Assembly: GCA_015847255.1 (NCBI GenBank)
Contig: JADLZK010009026.1
Span: forward strand, 806,001-870,000
DNA from: Hyparrhenia diplandra
Taxonomy: Eukaryota; Streptophyta; Magnoliopsida; Poales; Poaceae
Reading direction: 5' to 3'
Length of the DNA: 64,000 nt
A program made the translations under genes and the position numbers. The stretch's first letter is position 1, and every line of letters begins with the position of its first letter. The notes below the pieces were generated by a model that saw nothing but the letters and a program-made list of their open reading frames with translations, ran no database searches and was not told the DNA's origin. Positions 45,672 to 54,975 of this stretch are shown here, in pieces.

Positions 45672-45942
45672 AGTCAACTGCATGGCTCACGGGCCTTTGC
45701 AGCTTGCGCGAGGTTGACGCGCCACCATGAAAGGCGCATCAGCCTCTTGCCACGTCAGTTGCATGCGGCACTGCAGGTGCCCGGCGTGGCAGCCTTGAGG
45801 CGCCACCATGCATGGCGCTCCGAGTGTATTTGAGGCGCCATTGGCAACGGCGCCTCCAAATGTGCTAGTTTTGGAGATAAAAGTCAACCCGTGTTAATCC
45901 GCGTAATTAGTTTAAAAAACTGTCAAATTGGCAAAAAGATTC
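45672..45942 (-). repeat. Right long terminal inverted repeat of the MULE
   Basis: Inverse of 44082-44348. Its outer end lies next to the peroxidase stop codon. Confidence 0.9.
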
Positions 45943-48900
45943 CTAGAGCACGAGGCTACCGGCGGCCTCAACGACGGACCACGGCAGCTCATCTCCAGCA
46001 GCGCCGGCGGCATTGCGCGCGGAGCAGTTGGCGCGGACCTGTCCCTGTGACCCCGTGAGCACCTTGATCTGCCCCATCTTGACGTACGAGTAGACAAACT
46101 GCTCGAAGAAGGCGTTCTGATCAAGAGCAAACTTGGTGACGATGGGCCTGGTGGTGGCGTTGGTCAGCAGGTCCTGGTCGGAGGTGAACAACCCCTCCCG
46201 GTTGAGCAGGTCCACGTAGTACTTGTTGTCGAAGGTGTTGGGCGTCCGGATGTCGTTCACCGTGGTGTTCACCGTCGTGTCGGTCGGGCAGGTCCCGTAC
46301 AGCTTCCCCGCGAAGAACTTGTTGAGCGTGTTGTCCTGCGTCGGGAACATCCGGTTCTTGAAGGAGTCGCAGTGCGCGATGCCCACTGTGTGGCCGCCGG
46401 AGAGCGCCACCAGGTCCGTCACGTCCAGGTTGATCTTGGCGAGGAAGGAGAGCAGCGTCGGCACCTTGGATGTCGGCGGTGGGAGCGCGCCCAGCACGGT
46501 GTCGTTCGACGCCGCCGCCAGACCGTCGCGCCTGCCTAGCGGCACCTTGTACGCCGGACCGCCACCCTGCATGCACATACAGTAGCTAGCTGATGAGCTG
46601 ATCATGATGAAAAATGGCTACTGTTAGTTAGCAACTGTGACAATTATTACACTAGCTAATTAGTTAGTAATAGAGTGTACGTTGTCAGGAAGATGGTGAC
46701 AACGACAGTTGCTGCTAGCCTAGCAGCCGCAGAATCTAATCCAGCCACGTGGGGAGACAGTGACACGTACTGTACGTTGCATCTAAACTCTCCTAGTACT
46801 CTACTTGGCCGCTGCATTTTCAAAGGGACGAATCCGACGGAGACCATTCAACCTTTTGCGTTGACTTCTTCGCACTGGCCGGCCGGCCGGCTCACGTACA
46901 GGTAGTACGTGCTCTTCTCTAATAATACCTCATTTTGCAACACACTAAACTATCTCTAGCACTACTGAAACAAGGAGATGCAGACAGGTAGATTAACTCT
47001 AGATTGTGTGTGCCACATCCAGATCGAAGCCAGAACGAAGATCATTTTCTCATTAAAAAATCTCGAGGTCTTCTGAATTGAGGATATGTGCAAACACCTT
47101 TGTACTTAAAAAGTAGTTTGTTCTTGTTCCACTACATACTTTTGCCATGTTGATGTTGAAAAAAAGCAGCTAGAGGGGGCCATGCATGTGAAGTTAATTA
47201 CATGTACCACACGGCATAATATGGGTTTTTTTTTTCTTTCCTAACAAACATAACGAGCAGGAAAAGTATACAATAAAGTGGGTGGGATGCATGCAACAAC
47301 AGTCAAGAGACTGAGGCCACGTTTAGTTGGCAGATTTTTTGCCACAAAAGTACAAATTTTTTTAGACTCTCTCTCCATCACATCATATTAAATACACCTG
47401 GCGAAAAGGCGTATGTTGGTTAAAGTAAATGTAGTTAAAAAATTAGAGGGGTTTTACCACGCTTGAGATTAATATGGGCCCTCCATTTGGTTACGATCTA
47501 ATGGTTAAAAATAATGAGGAAGCACGTAGGAGGAACCAAGTGGCGGGGGAGGAACCATGGACTGGAACCGAATTAGAATGAATATTGAAAGGGTATGATG
47601 GTCTTTTTAGCAACTTCTCCTTCCTCGTCGGCCGCGTGTCCTCGCCCGTCCAAGCCGCGTCGCGCCCAGAACCACGGCCGACATCCCGACGTCTCTGCTG
47701 TCCACCACGCCGCCCTTTCTTCCTCGACGGGCAGCAGACCAGCACCGGCCGTTCCTTCACCTCGTCGGACAGTAGCAGCAGCCGCCGGTGAGCACGCGTA
47801 CGCGAACACATGACACCGACGAGCAGCGGAGCAAGCAGCCTCGCCGTGCGGTGCCCTGCTTCGATCTTGTTAGCTTGCTGGCATCAATATGAAATCATGA
47901 TGACATCATCATGATTTAAGGCCGTTTTTCTTTAGGAAAACAAATCCAGAAATACAATGGAAATACACCCTTCCGGATCACAATACAAGACTTGTCCGTG
48001 GAACCTGTTTCTGTTGCCGGCTATCACCCGTCGAGCCACGGCACAAGGCTCGCCGCCGACATCCAGTCCTGCGCACCGCACGACCACCACCATCGGCAAG
48101 GTGCGAGGACCACCACAACCTGGTCTTACCTAGAGCATGGAAGCCAACAAGACGAAGCCTTTTTATGGATCAGGTCGGTGAGGTTGCAGGAGGCGAGGCC
48201 GAACACGGTGAGGTTCCCAAGCTCGCCTCGCACGCCACGCCGGCCCAGGAACAGAACCCCGACGCGTCGGCGCCGGCGCTGGCGTTCCAGCCCGCCAAGA
48301 CACCCTGGGGATCGTCGACGAACGCACTCTTCACCTACAGCACATGTCGCCGTCGTCTGCCGCCGCCATGCATGAAAGAAGAACAGCTGCCGCCACTATC
48401 ATCAGTGGCAGCCTGGCTGCGCGCTGGAGCTGCTGGGCGTGCCCTGCGTCGCATCGGACCGGCGCCGGTGCAGCGACGCGCGATCGCTCTCGCGGCCGCG
48501 CGGGTGGCCATGGACGCGGCCTTGGCGGCCGTGGTCGTGGTCACGACGGTGTCGCTGGCCAACCCCTACGCCGTCGAGGAGATCCGGGTCTTCCTGGAGC
48601 GCGGCGCCCTCGCGTCCCGGTCTTCGTCAGACAGGGCAAGAAGGCGGCGCCGAGCAGCGCGACCAGACGGTACCCGGCGAGCAAGATCAAAGTTAATTTC
48701 TCAAAGTACTAAACTACCCTTTAATCATAATTAAGTAAGAGGAACCGGATAAAAATAGATTCAAGGGAGGAACCACCGGTTCCTTCCAAGCACCATAAAA
48801 ACTCTCAAAAATTAGCCCACCATACGATTACATTTATGTACATGACGAGACGAATCTTTTGAGCCTAGTTAGTCCATAATTGGACAATATTACCACAAAC

Positions 48901-49558
48901 AAACGAAACGTCTACGATTATGTGCTACAGGAGTCGAAAAAGTCACTTTTGCTAAAATTCTGCCAACTAAACAAGCCCTGAGTATCATATCATGTGATCG
49001 AATTAATATGATGGACGACTTTATTTACTGTGCGCACAGCACATGAATGAATGGATAAACAAAGAAAATTAAGCAAATAACTGTACTTACCAGTGCAACG
49101 GATTCACGGGCGGCGAGCGCGACGATATCGGCGCAGGAGACGACGCGGCCGCACGCCTGCTCAAGGCGGGCGCGGATGTCGTTGACGGCCTTGAACGCTG
49201 CCGGGCGCAGCGTGAGGTTGGGTATCGACAGCTGCTCGCTGGGCTGGGTGGCCGTGGAGTCGAGGAGGATGGAGGCGTCGCAGCCCTGCACGAAGCAGTC
49301 GTGGAAGTGGAGCCGGATCAGCGCGGCGGCGAGCCCCACGTTCTGCCGCACCGCCGACCACAGGAACTCCCGCACGATGGACTCCGCCTGCGGGCAGCTC
49401 TTCTTGTAGAAGTCAAACGACAGGCCCGGCGCCAGCGGCGGGTACCTGTGCTCCAGCGGCTTGACGTCGCCGGCCGCCGCCAGACCAACCAGGACGGCTG
49501 CTGCTGCTGTTACCAGTACCAGCAGAGCAGCAGGGCGCCGAGAAGAAGTAGCCGCCAT
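45943..49558 (-). CDS. Class III (secretory) peroxidase, two exons
   Basis: Exon 1 is 49558-49091 and exon 2 is 46566-45943, phase 0, predicted 363 residues; the 2.5-kb intron has GTAAGT and TGCAG ends. Residues 1-29 are a signal peptide with an Ala/Val/Leu core. IRLHFHDCFVQGCDASILLD holds the distal Arg 82 and His 86. DLVALSGGHTVGIAHC holds the proximal haem-ligand His near 215. Eight cysteines in the class III spacing would form four disulfides. Such enzymes oxidise phenolics with hydrogen peroxide in the cell wall or vacuole; the hydrophobic C-terminal extension (VVEAAGSLVL) could hint at the vacuole. Odd: a MULE sits at the stop codon and an inverted-repeat element sits in the intron. Confidence 0.93.
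46567..47314 (-). other. Peroxidase intron, 3' part
   Basis: No gene. AT-rich intron sequence ending in TGCATGCAG before exon 2. Confidence 0.7.
47315..48978. mobile_element. Tourist-like inverted-repeat element in the peroxidase intron, carrying captured DNA
   Basis: 1,664 bp. Ends GGCCACGTTTAGTTGGCAGA and, inverted, GGGCTTGTTTAGTTGGCAGA, flanked by TGA on both sides (47312-47314, 48979-48981). The outer ~90 and ~190 bp resemble a common grass MITE (for example GAATCTTTTGAGCCTAGTTA near 48852). The central ~1.35 kb is GC-rich, unlike the ends, so it is either captured by the element or a nested insertion. GGAGGAACCA occurs near both internal junctions (47543, 48766). Confidence 0.72.
48386..48640 (+). 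pseudogene. Broken TIR-like domain fragment of a grass resistance-type gene
   Basis: Three frames read in turn: SVAAWLRA, then LELLGVPCVASDRRRCSDAR, then AARVAMDAALAAVVVVTTVS followed by LANPYAVEEIRVFLERGAL, then VPVFVRQGKK. This order resembles the TIR-like N-terminal domain of some grass NB-ARC proteins (a recollection of the family, not a search). Small deletions separate the frames, so no domain can be made. It lies antisense to the peroxidase gene within its intron. Confidence 0.5.
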
Positions 49559-49666
49559 CGCTGCTCAGCTCAGCTCGTTGCGCTTTGGTTATACTAGGTA
49601 TAGGTGCGCAGCCGTGCAGTGGGAGGGAGGCGTGTGGAGGCCTTGTGCCTGCGCTCGGCTGCCTCC

Positions 49667-49673
49667 ATTTATA
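49667..49673 (-). promoter_or_regulatory. TATA box of the peroxidase gene
   Basis: TATAAAT on the minus strand in GGCTATAAATGGAGG, about 110 bases upstream of the ATG at 49558. Confidence 0.75.
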
Positions 49674-49683
49674 GCCATATGGT

Positions 49684-49957
49684 GGATTGTTGCCGCCATG
49701 CATATGCTACAAGTTGGTCGTGGGTTTAGGTGGGTGGGAGATGCATGTACACAGAGACGACGACACGAGAGAGGGCTTATGGCTGCTAGCTGCCTGCTGG
49801 TCAGGGAATATAAATTTTTTTTGACGAACCCCTACTGGTAGTTTATTAAAATGAATTAGGAAAAGTTCAGTACAAGGTCATTTGCAATCCCTTCGTTTCA
49901 AGCCGGACCTTAGGTCAGCTTTTTGTTTCTGGTTAGATGCTTTAATTTCAGTTAATC
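49684..49957. other. Upstream region of the peroxidase gene
   Basis: No gene seen. Repeat-like sequence begins near 49820. Confidence 0.4.
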
Positions 49958-50012
49958 ATGTTGTAAGTCCCTTGTTCCTCGCAAAAAAAAAAAAATGTTG
50001 TAAGTCCCTTGT
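49958..50012 (+). mobile_element. Tail-only retroposition footprint
   Basis: ATGTTGTAAGTCCCTTGT at 49958-49975 and again at 49995-50012. Only TCCTCGC plus 13 A lies between. Confidence 0.8.
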
Positions 50013-50035
50013 AACTTCGTCTCTTATTATTTATA

Positions 50036-50384
50036 GGGTTGGGTTTACTTCCATTTTGAAGTCCTAAAAAAAGTGTCACATCGGACTTTGCGGTACACAT
50101 TTGAGGTACCAAACGCGGTCCAATTACAAAATAAATTATAGATTCCGTCGTAAACAACGAGACGAATTTTTTAAGTCTAATTAATCCATCATCAGAGCAT
50201 GTGTTACTGTAGCAGTTTAGTGTCTAATCACGGTCTAATTAGGCTCATTAGATTCGTCTCACAATTTAGGCTAATGGTGAAATTGGTTTTTTTTATTTCG
50301 ACTAGATTTAGTGCTCCATGCATGTCCGACATATTTGATGTGACAGTTTTTGCAGTTTGTATTTTTTGGGATCTAAACCGGGCC
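50036..50384. mobile_element. Tourist-like MITE
   Basis: The right end, inverted, reads GGCCCGGTTTAGATCCCAAA, a common grass MITE terminus. The left end GGGTTGGGTTTACTTCCA is diverged. ATA occurs on both flanks. The interior contains the typical GACGAATTTTTTAAG and GATTCGTCTC pair. Confidence 0.6.
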
Positions 50385-51369
50385 ATAAATAGAAAATGAA
50401 GTGTTGTGGGGACCTCCGTGACAGTTTTGCTTTAAAAGAATTTAAAGTTGAGTACAAGAGCAAGTGGGAGGAGGATTAATTCAGGACTGGTCGGGGAAAT
50501 GGATCGGTCAAACTCAAAGACGAGGATGGGTCGAGGAAACAGCTAGCATGTATTTACACAGTACGTACGTGGACCTGTGGTTCTTTCCTGTGACTTTTTC
50601 TGTATACGAACCAACGATGTCGTGGCTCCCAGGTAAATTAAAGTTGCCTGAGGACAGTCCATAGAGCGTTGGTGGGGAAGATGGAGAGAACGATGACACG
50701 TCGACAAGAGAAAGGAGCAAGACACACTCTTTGCCCTAGTAGCGTGGGAGTCGTGGAAAAAGCGTATGCATGATGCTTCCGAAATGAGGCCTCGTCCGTC
50801 AGCCAAGTCCTCTCAATCATCAAGCACACGGCCACCGAATAGATCGAGGCCGGTGGTTGTAAGCTGGGTTGTATCCTACAGTACGCGAGTAGTCGCCTAG
50901 GATGTGTGGAAAAGGGGAGGCAAAGCTTAACTGTAATATCTGAACCGGCCTCCCGGACATGCGCTTCGGGGATCGTAAAACTTCCCTACTTAATAATACA
51001 ACTAGCCATTGCTGCCCGCGCTCATTGCGCTGGTGATGTGGTTAAACTCAAATCTCAGAAATATGAAGTGACACGATTGTTCCGATGGATTTGAGTCGTC
51101 ATGTCGGGTCGCCGATAGACTTGCCTGTTCTTTAATGTGGCTTTGAGCGCCGTGCTTCGCCCTATGTCACGTTTATCGTGTCTCACGCCTTTGGTACACT
51201 CTTTCGGGCGTTTTTTGTCGGACCCCCGCCTTGTAGTCATATCAATTCCTTTATGTCTTGGCATACTATTTATGTTGACGCCTTACATAAACAATCCCGA
51301 TGTGTTCTTATCGCTGGTTCTCACATCAGGTTCTCGGTGGACTCTACCATGCCCATTGCCCTTTTTGCC
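50385..51369 (+). other. Repeat-derived region upstream of a TATA box
   Basis: No protein recognised. Sequence from 50900 onward resembles LTR or promoter sequence of a non-autonomous retroelement; direct LTR pairing was not found. Confidence 0.35.
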
Positions 51370-51377
51370 TATAAATA
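51370..51377 (+). promoter_or_regulatory. TATA box before the retroelement reading frame
   Basis: TATAAATA in GCCTATAAATAGGGGCACC; an ATG follows at 51488 after a pyrimidine-rich leader. Confidence 0.55.
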
Positions 51378-51487
51378 GGGGCACCTATCCCTTACCAATC
51401 TCACTTTCGGTGCCTTTCCCTTGCCTAGCCCTTGCTTTAGTCCAAGCTTCCCTCTCTTTTCGCCTTTGCAACCACCACCCACCAAAG

Positions 51488-52345
51488 ATGGCGTAGAAGA
51501 CTTGGCTAGCGCCCTCCGCTCGAACATCGAGGGTTTTCCCAAGGTTACGTACACCACCACCGCAAGAGCTTGAGTGAAGGACCGCCCGGTGTACCAAGGT
51601 CGTGAGTATGAGGAGCTTGGCACCGAGCGATGTGAGGTCACCGCCTACATTGGGAAGAGTGAGAAGTTCCCCAAAGCCACTGGGGCCCCGGAGCGCGGAT
51701 CGCAATCGGGTTTCGCTTCATCGACACCTATCAAGTTGTGGCTCGCAAGGCCCCGCGGCACCTTTGCCAAGTCTATGAAGAGCCCATTGCCCATTCTCCC
51801 ATGCGGTTCTTCCCTCCCCTCGACAAGAATCGGCCGGTTTGGGAAGCTCGCCCGGGCGGCCTTGCAACTCGGGTGGTCCGGTTGTGGTGCACCCGACTAC
51901 ATACTTGCTCGCCCGGATGAGCAAGATGACCGCAGGCCCTCGAGCTAAACAAGTGTCTTCGCCGAGCCCAGGAGGCCGAGATCTTCCGTGATGCTAGAGG
52001 TGCAGCTTTGTCAAGCGCATGCCGATACGGCCGACGCAGTAAAGCGCCGCGGCCGCCGCCAGAGAGGACTTACGTAAGGCTAAAGACCAGCATGTCCGTG
52101 GAGTTGAAGGATGCCTATCTTGTCACCGGGGACAAGCGTAGGGCACTTGTCATGGAAGGGTTGGAGCGCCCAATCTTGAGGGAGTCCCTATCCACACAAG
52201 CGGAAGGAAGAGGGTTAGTTCCACGATGCCACCAAAGACGCCACCACCGGAGATATCGGAAGAAGAGCCCGTGTTGCCCCTCACTCAACCACCAAAGAAG
52301 AGGCCAGACGCCAGGATGGAGCCTGAGAAGGAAGTTGGTGGTTCC
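51488..52345 (+). pseudogene. Degraded retroelement-associated reading frame, function unknown
   Basis: Pieces in shifting frames: EDLASALRSNIEGFPKV; VYQGREYEELGTERCEVTAY followed by IGKSEKF; then RFIDTYQVVARKAPRHLCQ and FFPPLDKNRPVWEA; then a charged segment near 52110 reading KDAYLVTGDKRRALVMEG. I recall similar proteins among hypothetical grass proteins tied to repeats, but know no function. Stops and indels interrupt every segment. Confidence 0.5.
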
Positions 52346-53500
52346 GAAGCAGATTAGTTGTCTCGTGGAGGTGTATCTTTAGCTAGTAGTGTTTTTCCTT
52401 CGTTGTGTTCTAGTGTTGTAACTTGTCCTTGTATCCCGTTCGTAGCCAGTAGATTGCCTTGCCATGGAGGGCAGGTGCTGTGAGGAGAAGTGTGAGAGCA
52501 TGTGCTTGAGTGTTGTTTCCTATAAGTGGAGGTTTGGAAGTTGTTTTGCATAATCCATCGTGTTTGCCTGATAGAGAATAATGTGTTGACTTGTTGTGGA
52601 TGTCCCGATAGAACATTTGAATCATTTTTAAATTAAATCCATTCTTTGGATTTGAATTCCTTGTTCCTTGCTATAAAAGGCGCCCTTGTTGCCCGAATCT
52701 TCCCTTGCAATCCTCTTCTACTTCGCGTGGTCTCGACCCCATTGCTTTTACTATGTGTAAATTGATAATAGTCGCGGTTAATAGCTTATGGTGCCGCTGA
52801 CGAAACCGAGGGCCCCTGATGGAACAAATTTGCTACAAGATGACGCCGCTTGGCACGCTACCGGGTATCGAAGGCCGTTGGTCGGTTGTCTTTTACCAAG
52901 TTACACCACCATATTACTCTTATAATAAAATATTCTCCTTGGTAAAATATTCTAGTGTTCAAACGGAAATCCACAATGAGTTGATGGAGTAGTGCTCTTT
53001 CAAGTGACCAAGATAATATAGTTTTGGAAAAGAGAGGAGCATGATCAAAAAAAAAAAAAAAAAAAAAAACCTTGATGGACGGAGTAATTGAAGCGCCCGT
53101 TTTGGGCCTGTGGATTTCGCGGTATCGCCGCAAATCACAGCGTCTGGATGAGCCGGACGCCAACAGATTGTCGAGGGCCCCTAGTGTTCCCTTCCGCGTG
53201 TGGCTGATGTTGCAGCCGCGACTTTCGCGTCCTCTTGCGATGCGCCCTCCTTTTCCCTTTTTCGTGTCGGCTCGACACCTTTCGGCTTCGTCCCCGTGCG
53301 GACCCCCCCTCTTCTTGTCTTTTGGCACAGCCCTCGCCTGCGCCTCCTTGCGGCGAATCCACTCCTCTCATCCTCTCCCTCTCCCCACTTTGGTTCGGCA
53401 ATGAAGCGTGCCATGGACAATCTTGTCCGGCACCCGCCGGCGATGCTCCTCCACGCGGCCTACTTCCCGGCGTGTTGTGCCCCACCTCCGCCCACCTAGC
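52346..53500 (+). other. 3' and promoter-like sequence of retroelement relics
   Basis: UTR-like T-rich sequence to about 52660, a second TATAAAA at 52672-52678, then a 23-base A run near 53047 and GC-rich sequence. No gene recognised. Confidence 0.35.
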
Positions 53501-53507
53501 TATAAAA
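53501..53507 (+). promoter_or_regulatory. TATA box upstream of a small reading frame
   Basis: TATAAAA in CTAGCTATAAAATCCCC, about 130 bases before ATG 53632. Confidence 0.55.
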
Positions 53508-53631
53508 TCCCCCTACATGCCCCTTTTCCTTTCCCATCTCCAGATCGGAGTAGAGCTCCTGAGTTGTTTCTCTCCACCAGTTCTCGTCAAGGAGAAGACC
53601 GGAAAGCCACCAAGTCGGAAGGAAGGAGCAG

Positions 53632-53769
53632 ATGGACATAGAGCTACCGGATATGGCGCTCGTTGAAGTATTTGTTCTCGGGATGCTTTTCATCTTAGCG
53701 CTTGCAATGATTGAGTTTTCGCACTCATGTTTTACGGATTTGTTGGTCTTTTGCCATGTTCTCGGATAA
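53632..53769 (+). CDS. Possible 45-residue membrane micropeptide
   Basis: ATG in AGCAGATGGACATAG opens 45 codons to TAA. It begins MDIELPDMALVEVFVLGMLF and continues ILALAMIE, giving a strong single membrane-spanning helix (about residues 9-27), then a short polar loop and a second hydrophobic part. A TATA box and purine-rich leader precede it and a T-rich, UTR-like region follows to about 53930. It may be a retroelement-encoded peptide or chance. No homologue recalled with confidence. Confidence 0.35.
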   Translation: MDIELPDMALVEVFVLGMLFILALAMIEFSHSCFTDLLVFCHVLG

Positions 53770-54500
53770 TCATTATCCCGTTGTTCCTTCATTGCCCTCG
53801 CTTATCGAGGCTGTTAGATTAGGTGCTTAGTTGTTCGTCCCCGCTCTTAGCTGTGTTGTTCTAATCCGAGCGGTTTAGTTTGGTACTCATGTAATTTCTT
53901 TGTATGTACTTTCATGTTTGTGTAATTTAGTTGTTTTCCTTCCTCTTGATTCTCGCTCCGAACCTCGGGATGAGATTCTTTTAAGGGGTTGATTGTTATC
54001 TTTTTCCTTGGTCAAGGATCGCACCATTGAATGATTCGTAATGCACAGAATGTGTACTATACACAATTTTTTTTGATGTAGATCTTGGGATACGATCGTC
54101 CACCTTATATAATAGAATCGATGGCTCGCCTCACCAAATAAAAAAGGCGACGGATGTATAAAACTGTGTGGGAGGCTAAATGTATAGGAACACAATTAAT
54201 TATTAGTGATGTAAAGGCCATGAAATACAATTGTACAACCCAAACGAACTACCCGCATTATACGTAGAACAAAAGAATATTCGTCAAGGCTTGATGCAAC
54301 AAGAACGAAGAAAGCATCCCTTGTCTTTGTAATTTCCTATACATCGTTAGATTGAACAAGTTAAACCAAAATAAGAGTTGTAGATTTAGAAGAGTTAATG
54401 CTTCCACGTATTTCTTTCTAAACATCGTTAGATTGAACAAGTAGTTTAACTTGTATTATTTCTACTTTACAAATAAAAGGAAAATGAAATGTTTATTTAT
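53770..54500. other. No gene recognised
   Basis: UTR-like T-rich sequence, then an AT-rich stretch. CATCGTTAGATTGAACAAGT is repeated near 54343 and 54424, a local duplication. Confidence 0.4.
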
Positions 54501-54529
54501 ATTAATTCATCTACATAGTATATCCGGTC

Positions 54530-54975
54530 CATTGCAATGCGGACATCGGCCCAAATTGGCCCATCTAAGAAACCCTAGATTGTATAACCGGTTCCTCTCA
54601 CTCATTTCTCTCTCTCCCTCCCTCGGCCAAGACAACTCTCTCTTTCTTTCTTCTCTCGCAAGCTTTGCGCAGATCCAGCCGAGATCCTGGCGCCGGAAGC
54701 GCACAAAGGCCGCGGCACATCCAAAGCAGCGCGCAGGGCCTAGACCTCGGAAGAACATGGGGCGCGGTACCTCCGGCAGCAGCTCCCGCGGGTCGCCTCC
54801 GACGGCGGCGAGGGTCCTAGAGCCCTCCTCTCAAGCAGGCACGCAGCGGGCGCCACCGAGCCACCGTCTGGTCGCGACCGCAGCAAGGAGATCCCGAGCT
54901 GTGGTCCTTCGTAGTACACAACCCTTCAGTGCTATTATTCAAGCCCAAATGTTTGTTTCTCTCGTGTACAGATAG
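54530..54975 (+). other. Gene-5'-end-like island
   Basis: Contains GAAACCCTAG, a CT-rich leader-like stretch and ATG 54757, opening MGRGTSGSSSRGSPPTAARV and running to a stop at 54975. It is GC-rich against AT-rich surroundings. The peptide is low complexity and unrecognised. It may be a captured promoter and leader. Confidence 0.3.

Larger units (their letters stand above)
44082..45942. mobile_element. Mutator-like (MULE) element with ~265-bp inverted termini
   Basis: 1,861 bp. Termini 44082-44348 and 45672-45942 are long inverted repeats beginning GAATCTTTTT and containing GAGGCGCC palindromes. CTAGAGCA flanks both sides (44074-44081, 45943-45950), 8 of 9 bases for a Mutator-type 9-bp duplication. 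The interior has no transposase; it carries non-coding sequence and relics of Stowaway elements (to about 45516). The right copy of the target duplication contains the stop codon of the peroxidase gene. Confidence 0.85.

Noticed and set aside
54451..54975. 174-codon frame as a full protein
   Set aside because: The N-terminal half translates an AT-rich upstream region and a CT-rich leader; only the part after 54757 could be coding.
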